Source: Pseudomonadota bacterium
GTDB lineage: Bacteria; Pseudomonadota; Gammaproteobacteria; Burkholderiales; Burkholderiaceae_C
NCBI GenBank assembly: GCA_023396625.1
Contig: JAEWVY010000139.1
Coordinates: 1 to 10,146, forward strand
Length of the DNA stretch: 10,146 nucleotides
Direction of reading: 5' to 3'
Of the stretch, positions 5,165-10,146 are shown in pieces; position 1 is the stretch's first letter; every line of letters begins with the position of its first letter. A program made the position numbers and the translations under genes. The notes beneath the pieces were generated by a model. It had not been told where the DNA came from, ran no database searches, and saw nothing but the letters and a program-made list of their open reading frames with translations.

Positions 5165-6403
5165 ATGGACCGCGCCGAACTGGCGGCCTGGCTGCGGCTG
5201 ACGCAGACCCCCGGCATCGGCAACGCCTGCGCCCGCAAGCTGCTGGCCGCGTTCGGCCTGCCCGAGGCGGTGTTCGACCAGCCGCACGCCATGCTGCGCC
5301 AGGTGCTCGGACCCGCCCAGGCCTGGGCGCTGCAGACCGAGCCGCCGGGTCTGGCCGAACTGATCGACACCACCTGGCGCTGGCTCGGCGAAGGCTCGCC
5401 CGGAGCCGATGGCGTGGGCCATGCCATCGTCACGCTGGGGGACCCGCACTATCCGCAGGCGCTGCTCGACATCGAAGACCCGCCCCTGCTGCTGTACCTG
5501 CTGGGCCAGACAGAATTTCAAGAAAAAACGCAGGAATCCAGCGTCAACAGGACAGAATCAGCTATTAATTCAATAGCTGACGTGGCGCGACACGGCCTCG
5601 CCATCGTCGGCAGCCGCAACCCCACGCCGCAGGGCGAGGCCCACGCCCGCCTGTTCGCCCGGGCCCTCTGCGACGCGGGGCTGACGGTGGTGTCGGGGCT
5701 GGCATTGGGCATCGACGGCGCCGCCCACCTCGGCGCGCTGGAAAGCGCCGAGTCGGGCCCCGACACGGCACCGGCACGTCTGGCGACCCTGGCCGTGGTC
5801 GGCACCGGGCTCGACCGCGTCTACCCGAAGCGGCATCTCGACCTGGCCCACCGCATCGCGCGCCATGGCCTGCTGGTGAGCGAGTATCCCTTGGGCACGC
5901 CGCCCGTGCCGGCGAATTTCCCGCGGCGCAACCGCCTCATCGCGGGCCTGAGCCTGGGCACGCTGGTGGTGGAGGCGGCCCTGAAATCGGGCTCGCTGAT
6001 CACGGCGCGGCTGGCCAGCGAACAGGGCAAGGACGTGTTCGCGATTCCCGGCTCCATCCACACCAGCCAGGCGCGCGGCTGCCACGCGCTGATCAAGCAG
6101 GGCGCCAAGCTGGTGGAATCGGCGCAGGACGTGCTCGAAGAACTCCGGATACCGTCTCCGGCCAAGGGAAATACTACAAAAATAGAAGCAAACAATGACC
6201 ATTCCACGCTGGAAAATGGCCAAAATTTCCCTGAAAACACGCTGCTGGCTGCCCTGGGATTCGAGCCGGTCGGGCTGGACGCGCTGCTGGCACGGACCGG
6301 ACTGGACACGGCGACACTCCAGGCGCAGCTGCTGGCCCTGGAACTCGACGGTGAAGTGGCCCGCCTCCCGGGCGGCCTGTTTCAGCGGCTCGGCGCGGCC
6401 TGA
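5165..6403 (+). CDS. dprA: DNA processing protein DprA (Smf)
   Basis: DprA binds incoming single-stranded DNA in natural transformation, shields it and loads RecA. The 412-residue protein has an N-terminal helical region (ELAAWLRLTQTPGIGNACARKLLAAFGLP, helix-hairpin-helix-like), the Rossmann-fold core and a C-terminal winged-helix region (from about 359). The core (from about 140) includes LAIVGSRNPTPQGEA, TVVSGLALGIDGAAHLGAL, VVGTGLDRVYPKRH, SEYPLGTPP, FPRRNRLIAGLS, VVEAALKSGSLITARLA and VFAIPGSI. All core motifs are intact. It is longer than usual (about 370) because of two AT-rich in-frame inserts: residues about 115-139, just before the core, and about 335-359, in the linker to the winged helix. 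Neither breaks a motif. A GTG at 5162 directly precedes the ATG, so either may be used; no clear Shine-Dalgarno is present. It lies 81 bp after the LysM gene and converges on the DUF1631 gene. Confidence 0.97.
   Translation: MDRAELAAWLRLTQTPGIGNACARKLLAAFGLPEAVFDQPHAMLRQVLGPAQAWALQTEPPGLAELIDTTWRWLGEGSPGADGVGHAIVTLGDPHYPQALLDIEDPPLLLYLLGQTEFQEKTQESSVNRTESAINSIADVARHGLAIVGSRNPTPQGEAHARLFARALCDAGLTVVSGLALGIDGAAHLGALESAESGPDTAPARLATLAVVGTGLDRVYPKRHLDLAHRIARHGLLVSEYPLGTPPVPANFPRRNRLIAGLSLGTLVVEAALKSGSLITARLASEQGKDVFAIPGSIHTSQARGCHALIKQGAKLVESAQDVLEELRIPSPAKGNTTKIEANNDHSTLENGQNFPENTLLAALGFEPVGLDALLARTGLDTATLQAQLLALELDGEVARLPGGLFQRLGAA
5508..5580. repeat. AT-rich in-frame insert 1 in dprA (ATTRATAGC family, reverse orientation)
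   Basis: This 73-base patch is about 38% G+C inside a gene near two thirds G+C. It holds CAGCGTCA (5539-5546), a 14-base gap, GCTATTAAT (5561-5569), and a 7-bp hairpin AGCTATT/AATAGCT (5560-5578). It is the same motif with the same gap as in fmt, but oriented oppositely to the coding direction, so the peptide differs (TEFQEKTQESSVNRTESAI and on). It separates LLLYLLGQ from ARHGLAIVGSRNPT, where other DprA proteins have only a short join. Confidence 0.65.
6168..6240. repeat. AT-rich in-frame insert 2 in dprA
   Basis: This A-rich patch lies in the linker before the winged-helix domain. It reads AAAATAGAAGC, then ACGCTGGAAAATGGCCAAAA, and aligns with the fmt element (ATAG, about 17-20 bases, ACGCTG, then RAATGGSCAAA). 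Orientation and frame relative to coding are the same as in fmt, so both encode ENGQ (fmt AENGQI, dprA LENGQN). It is more diverged than insert 1 and the left boundary is unclear. Confidence 0.5.
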
Positions 6404-6529
6404 TACGAATTTGCGTTCGATCTGTTAGAAGCCGTTCGCACTGAGCTGGTCGAAGTGCAGCGCCGCGCAGGGCTTCGACAAGCTCAGCCCGAACGGTGAT
6501 TGATGCGTTTGCAAGCCAATCCGTATCAC
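6401..6529. repeat. REPIN-like compound inverted repeat between dprA and the DUF1631 gene
   Basis: Two 27-base arms (6432-6458 and 6470-6496) are inverted copies matching at 22 of 27 positions around a 10-11-base G+C-rich centre. Each arm also folds alone: GCACT/AGTGC in the left (6438-6442 with 6454-6458) and GGGCT/AGCCC in the right (6470-6474 with 6486-6490). Outside these is a second inverted pair, TGATACGAATTTGC (6401-6414) and its near-complement at about 6515-6528. The core CTGAGCTKGTCGAAG resembles a repeat I recall as widespread in proteobacterial intergenic regions. The unit starts at the dprA stop codon and ends 2 bases short of the DUF1631 stop, so it could end transcription in both directions. 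Confidence 0.7.
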
Positions 6530-6530
6530 T

Positions 6531-8918
6531 TCAGGCCAGCAGCCGGTCGGGGTTCGCGTCGAGCTTGGCCAGGGCGTCGCGGGTGGCCCGCACCGTGAGC
6601 GCCTCGTCCTCCGCCGGCACAAGCAGCCCCGCCTGCAGGTAGGCGGCCAGGCGCTGGGCCTGGATCAGATAGTTTTCTCCGCTGCCCGAGGCAAACAGGT
6701 AGAGCTGGCGCCGGTCGCTGCGCCAGACCAGCTGCACACGCGAGACTTTGCCGTTGTGGTCGAGCATGAACCAGTGGCCCGGCTCCAGCTCGCGCGCCCA
6801 GGCGACCATGGCCTGGCCCGGCGCCGAGCCCGCGTCGGTCAGCACGACGAAGGCCGCAGCCTGCTCGCCGAACATCATCTCCAGCGTCTGTGGCGTCAGC
6901 GCGATGTCGCCCGCGACCTCGTTGCCCACCACGGCTTCGAGCCGCTCCAGCCGGCGGGCCATGTCATCGATCTGGTCGCGCGGAATGGTCTCGGCCTTGG
7001 ACATGAAGGCCTGCGTCAGGATGTCTCCAAGCTGCTTGATGCGCACGTCCTGCGCCTCCGCCGACATGCCCAGCAGCGTCATGCCCTGGCGAAGGCGTTG
7101 CAGCAGATTCGGCAGGTCGCGGATCACCCGGGCCCGTTCCTCGCGGCTGGGTTTGGCGCTCGCGGCCCAGAGCAGCTCCGGCGCCGCGCGCTTGAGCGCC
7201 AGTGTTTCGGCGTGCTGCGCGCCCTGCCGGATGGCGGCCACGGCCAGCACCTCGGCCCAGACCTTGAACAGGAATTCGCGGATGGGCTCGCGCGCCTTCA
7301 TCTTCTCGAGCATCTTGCGCAGCTCGATGGTGTACTGGATCGTCAGCGTTTCCTTCTGCTCCACCTGCTGGGCCACGCTGACCAGTTGGCGCGTGCCGTC
7401 CTTTTCGGTGAGGAAGCGCGAGAGGAACTGCCGGAATTCGTCGAGCACCAGCTGAAACACCTTGCGCCCGGTCTCGGGGTATTGCTCGATGACCTGCACA
7501 ACGCGGCGCACCTCCGCCTCCATCGCGCTGCCGCGCACGCCACTGACATCGAAGCCCAGCACGCACGAGCCCATGCGGTCGATCAGCTGGCGGGCGGGAT
7601 GCTCCAGCGTGCTGAAGAAGTCGGGCTCGGCCAGCGCCACGCGCAGCACCGGCATCTGCAGCCGCGCAAACCAGACCCGCAAGCTCGGCGCAATCCGCTC
7701 CTCGGCCAGAATGGCCTGGAACATCAGGGCCACCACTTCGATCGTGGCCTTTTCGCTGACGCTCGAGGCGTGGCGCTTGAGTTCGGCGGTGCGCTCGCGC
7801 AGGGCGGCCGACACACGGTGCACATCGCGCGGCTCCACCACGGTGCCCAGGTCGCCCAGCGCCGCCTCGGTGCCCGATCCCGCGTCGTGCAGGGGACGCG
7901 CCAGGGCCTCGGCCAGCGCGGGGGAAGGCGAGGTGCGGTGCGTGGACTCGAAATCCGCGCCCCGGTCCGTGAGCAGGCGTTTGAGCTGGCTCAGCACGCC
8001 CTGGGCGCGCTGGCGCGCGCGCGCCAGCGGCGTGGTGCTGGTCAACATGCGGGTTTCGTCGGCCACGCCGCCGCCGCGCGTCTCGCCCGGGCGGTAGGCA
8101 CCGGCAGGTTCGCCCGCCGGTGGCGCCCCCCGCCCCGGCCCACTGGCCCCGGCCCGGGAAGCATTGAATCCCGTTCCGCCAGCGAGCCCTTCGCGGGCAC
8201 CGGTGGCCGCGCCGTCCCGAAGCCCCGAGGCCGTGGACACCGCCCCCCCGCCGCGCCGCACCAGCGCCTTGCGATCGATCACCGGCATCACGCCGGCCGC
8301 CACCAGGGCGGCGTTGGCCTTGCGGGCCGCGGCAAAAAGCCGGCCCACCAGCTGGGGGGCCACGCTGTCCTGCACCCAGGTCCAGACCTCCCGGGGCAGG
8401 CCCGCGCCCATCCAGTGCTCCACCAGCAGTCCGGGAAAGGTTTCGGGCCGCAGCACGTCCCGGGGCTCCAGCTCCCGCCCCTGCTCCAGTTGCATGATGC
8501 GCAGGCGCAGGTCGTTGAATTCCCAGCGGGTCTTGTCCTCGATCGCCAGCAGGAGGCGGGACACCAGGATGTGGCTTTCGACCTCGTCGTTGCCCATCAG
8601 GGTCAGCCCCATGCCGCGCAGGCCGTCGCCTGTCGGCTGCCGCCTCGGTGACGGCGCGCCCCCCGGCTGGACCAGGGCTTGGCGCCAGGCCTGGCGCGTC
8701 TGCCGGATCCAGGCGTCGCGCAGCCGCAGGTAAGCCAGCAGGGCATCGCGCCGGTCCTGCTGCTCCCGTGTCGTGCCGGACTGTTCGGCCAGCGCGCTGA
8801 GCCGGCCCTGAACCGTGGCGGCCAGCTCCAGCACGGCGCCGTCGAGCTCGGCCACGAATTGCTCGCGCACGGCGCGAGCCCGCGACGAGTCGGTGGTGGC
8901 GGGCCGCTCGGTCGCCAT
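6531..8918 (-). CDS. DUF1631 family protein, function unknown
   Basis: A 795-residue soluble protein with no signal peptide or membrane helix. I recognise the DUF1631 family (found in beta- and gammaproteobacteria) from the block GLTLMGNDEVESHILVSRLL (about 104-123) followed by EPRDVLRPETFPGLL, and from the C-terminus. The parts are: a helical N-terminal region (15-85); the conserved block (100-220); a low-complexity Gly/Ala/Arg linker (about 222-290) likely to be disordered; a long helical core (about 300-690) with RLEQ/KARE-type charged helices; and a small beta-rich domain at about 714-760 (GHWFMLDHNGKVSRVQLVW, then LYLFASGSGENYL). That last segment is reminiscent of PilZ-like barrels, which is an inference only. 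Some relatives are labelled thymidine phosphorylase; nothing here supports that. It begins 7 bases after the secF stop, with AAGG 5 bases before the ATG and overlapping that stop, so it is probably translated from the secDF messenger. Confidence 0.85.
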   Translation of the reverse strand: MATERPATTDSSRARAVREQFVAELDGAVLELAATVQGRLSALAEQSGTTREQQDRRDALLAYLRLRDAWIRQTRQAWRQALVQPGGAPSPRRQPTGDGLRGMGLTLMGNDEVESHILVSRLLLAIEDKTRWEFNDLRLRIMQLEQGRELEPRDVLRPETFPGLLVEHWMGAGLPREVWTWVQDSVAPQLVGRLFAAARKANAALVAAGVMPVIDRKALVRRGGGAVSTASGLRDGAATGAREGLAGGTGFNASRAGASGPGRGAPPAGEPAGAYRPGETRGGGVADETRMLTSTTPLARARQRAQGVLSQLKRLLTDRGADFESTHRTSPSPALAEALARPLHDAGSGTEAALGDLGTVVEPRDVHRVSAALRERTAELKRHASSVSEKATIEVVALMFQAILAEERIAPSLRVWFARLQMPVLRVALAEPDFFSTLEHPARQLIDRMGSCVLGFDVSGVRGSAMEAEVRRVVQVIEQYPETGRKVFQLVLDEFRQFLSRFLTEKDGTRQLVSVAQQVEQKETLTIQYTIELRKMLEKMKAREPIREFLFKVWAEVLAVAAIRQGAQHAETLALKRAAPELLWAASAKPSREERARVIRDLPNLLQRLRQGMTLLGMSAEAQDVRIKQLGDILTQAFMSKAETIPRDQIDDMARRLERLEAVVGNEVAGDIALTPQTLEMMFGEQAAAFVVLTDAGSAPGQAMVAWARELEPGHWFMLDHNGKVSRVQLVWRSDRRQLYLFASGSGENYLIQAQRLAAYLQAGLLVPAEDEALTVRATRDALAKLDANPDRLLA

Positions 8919-8923
8919 GCGCG

Positions 8924-8927
8924 CCTT
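8924..8927 (-). promoter_or_regulatory. Ribosome binding site of the DUF1631 gene, overlapping the secF stop
   Basis: On the minus strand TAAGG joins the secF stop codon (TAA, 8928-8926) to a Shine-Dalgarno AAGG, 5 bases before the ATG at 8918. This supports the start and suggests re-initiation by ribosomes finishing secF. Confidence 0.6.
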
Positions 8928-9879
8928 ACACGGTCGCCCCTGCGTTGGGGTCGCCAGGGTCCCCGTCCTTCTTCGGGGCGGCCTTGACGAGGTCCTCGCG
9001 CTTGATGCCCAGCCACATGGCGATCGCCGCGGCCACGAACACCGAGGAGTAGATGCCGAAGAGAATGCCGATGGTCAGCGCCAAGGCAAAGTAATGCAGG
9101 GTTTCACCGCCGAAAAGCAGCATCGACAACACCATGATCTGCGTGGATCCATGGGTGATGATGGTACGGCTGATGGTGGAGGTGATGGCGTTGTTGATGA
9201 TCTCCACCGTGTTCATCTTGCGATAACGGCGGAAATTCTCACGAATCCGGTCGAAAATCACCACGGATTCGTTGACCGAGTAGCCCAGCACGGCCAGCAC
9301 GGCCGCCAGCACCGCCAACGAGAACTCCCACTGGAAAAAGGCGAAGAAGCCGAGAATGATGATCACGTCGTGCAGGTTGGCGATGATGGCCGCCACGGCG
9401 AACTTCCACTCGAAGCGAAGCGCCAGGTAGATCATGATCCCCGCGACGACCATGCCCAGCGCCTTCAGGCCATCGGCCGCGAGCTCGTCGCCCACCTGCG
9501 GACCGACGAACTCGGTGCGCCGCAGGCTCACGCTGGCCTCATCGGCCTTGAGCGCCGCCAGCACCTTCTCGCTCTGCTGGGCGGACGTGACCCCTTTTTG
9601 CACCGGCAGGCGGATCATCACGTCGCGCGCCGTGCCGAAATTCTGGATCTGCACGTCGACGTAGCCCAGACCCGACACGACCGAGCGCACCCGTGCCAAG
9701 TCGGCGGGCTGGTTGTAGCTCACCTCCATCACCGTGCCGCCAGTGAACTCGACCGACAGGTGCAATCCACGCGAGAACAGGAAGAACACGGCCGCCAGGA
9801 AGGTGACGAACGACACCACGTTGAAGATCAACGCGTGCCGCATGAACGGGATGTCTTTGCGAATTCTGAAAAATTCCAT
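8926..9879 (-). CDS. secF: Protein translocase subunit SecF
   Basis: SecF pairs with SecD in the inner membrane and uses the proton gradient to pull preproteins across after SecA-driven translocation. The 317 residues show the full family layout. A first membrane helix (about 15-35) is followed by FTGGTVMEV (45-53) at the start of the periplasmic P4 domain and by FVGPQVGDELAADG before helix 2. Helices 2-6 then include LALRFEWKFAVAAIIANLHDV, LGYSVNESVVIFDRIRENFR (the conserved intramembrane block), TSTISRTIITHGST and LALTIGILFGIYSSVFVAAAI. The usual GIDFTGG reads SVEFTGG here, an Asp-to-Glu change I believe is normal in this lineage. The C-terminus is an acidic and basic tail (KKDGDPGDPNAGATV). 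AAGGGAG lies 7 bases before the ATG and overlaps the secD stop. It is 13 bp downstream of secD and followed closely by the DUF1631 gene. Confidence 0.98.
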   Translation of the reverse strand: MEFFRIRKDIPFMRHALIFNVVSFVTFLAAVFFLFSRGLHLSVEFTGGTVMEVSYNQPADLARVRSVVSGLGYVDVQIQNFGTARDVMIRLPVQKGVTSAQQSEKVLAALKADEASVSLRRTEFVGPQVGDELAADGLKALGMVVAGIMIYLALRFEWKFAVAAIIANLHDVIIILGFFAFFQWEFSLAVLAAVLAVLGYSVNESVVIFDRIRENFRRYRKMNTVEIINNAITSTISRTIITHGSTQIMVLSMLLFGGETLHYFALALTIGILFGIYSSVFVAAAIAMWLGIKREDLVKAAPKKDGDPGDPNAGATV

Positions 9880-9892
9880 GGTCCTGCTCCCT

Positions 9893-10146
9893 TCAGCCGC
9901 GCGTGCCGTTTTCGGCCGGCAGGTGTTCCGCCGGCGGCCGCCACACGGTCCCGATCGAGACCGTCTTGAGTTTCTTCTGCCGTCCGTACCAGAAGTTGAC
10001 CACGCCGCGCGAGAAGAACACGGCCGAGAACATGGACGTCAGGATGCCGATGCAATGCACCACCGCGAACCCGCGCACCGGCCCCGAACCGAAGGCCAGC
10101 AGCGCCAGGCGGGCGATCAGCGTCGTGATGTTGGAGTCGAAGATCG
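9893..10146 (-). CDS. secD: Protein translocase subunit SecD, C-terminal end (runs off right edge)
   Basis: Only the last 83 residues and stop are inside the window. They match the end of SecD, the large partner of SecF in proton-driven preprotein translocation. The segment IFDSNITTLIARLALLAFGSG is the conserved intramembrane motif and helix; GPVRGFAVVHCIGILTSMFSAVFFSRGVVNFWYG is the last helix pair, and QKKLKTVSIG is the short cytoplasmic tail typical of betaproteobacteria. The stop TGA is at 9893-9895. The gene is 13 bp upstream of secF on the same strand, the standard secDF order; yajC would be expected further upstream, outside the window. Confidence 0.96.
   Translation of the reverse strand, partial: IFDSNITTLIARLALLAFGSGPVRGFAVVHCIGILTSMFSAVFFSRGVVNFWYGRQKKLKTVSIGTVWRPPAEHLPAENGTRG

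Noticed and set aside
3833..5521. A 562-codon minus-strand open frame opposite the LysM gene and dprA
   Set aside because: It covers two genes with clear domains on the other strand and the gap between them; its composition (Gln, His, Gly, Arg) is an antisense artefact.
5165..6403. dprA as a pseudogene because of its extra segments
   Set aside because: Both segments keep the frame, contain no stops and leave every core DprA motif intact.
6756..8651. A 631-codon plus-strand open frame opposite the DUF1631 gene
   Set aside because: It is a His/Gln/Arg-rich product typical of the antisense of a high-G+C gene, with no recognisable domain; the minus strand codes for a known family.
6531..8918. 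Thymidine phosphorylase, a label given to some relatives of this protein
   Set aside because: No phosphorylase glycine-rich motif or matching domain order is visible; the features fit DUF1631.
9735..9755. SVEFTGG in SecF in place of GIDFTGG as a functional defect
   Set aside because: It is a conservative Asp-to-Glu change that I believe is common in this lineage, and the rest of the protein is canonical.
8815..9969. A 384-codon plus-strand open frame opposite secF
   Set aside because: It has a His/Asp/Arg-rich antisense product that spans secF and its junctions, whereas secF is unambiguous.

Overview
This is a high-G+C chromosomal window from a betaproteobacterium, most likely the family Comamonadaceae (Burkholderiales). 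The assignment rests on the protein sequences (Pgk, Fmt, SecF and a DUF1631 protein of the Burkholderiales type), the def/fmt, lysM/dprA and secDF neighbourhoods, and short repeats that I recall as common in that family. Nearly all of it is protein-coding. I see no tRNA, rRNA, CRISPR array, insertion sequence, prophage or plasmid gene.

Layout. A minus-strand block, def - lipoprotein - fmt - azlC - azlD, runs from 3717 down to 572. Three of its four junctions are 4-base ATGA overlaps, and it ends at a perfect hairpin (528-548). Further along the same strand is pgk (489 to beyond the left edge). Divergent from def across about 145 bp is a plus-strand pair: a secreted LysM protein (3863-5083) and dprA (5165-6403). 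dprA converges on a minus-strand cluster, secD (partial) - secF - DUF1631 (right edge down to 6531). The 127-bp gap between the convergent genes is almost entirely one compound inverted repeat.

Functions. Def and Fmt remove and add the N-formyl group of initiator methionine. AzlC and AzlD form a branched-chain amino acid exporter. Pgk is glycolytic. DprA loads RecA on incoming single-stranded DNA during transformation. SecD and SecF pull exported proteins through the Sec channel. The DUF1631 protein and the lipoprotein have no assigned function.

The unusual signal is not a new gene system but short repeats inside housekeeping genes. pgk carries an extra segment of about 24 codons, built from a GC-rich repeat, between two substrate-binding elements. 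fmt and dprA carry AT-rich inserts that share a spaced motif (ATTRATAGC, 14 bases, TGACGCTG) on either strand, and dprA has a second insert that encodes the same ENGQ tetrapeptide as the one in fmt. All keep the reading frame and sit in loops or linkers. With the REPIN-like unit between dprA and the DUF1631 gene, this gives five small repeat insertions in 10 kb, in a pattern resembling the Rickettsia palindromic elements that insert into genes.
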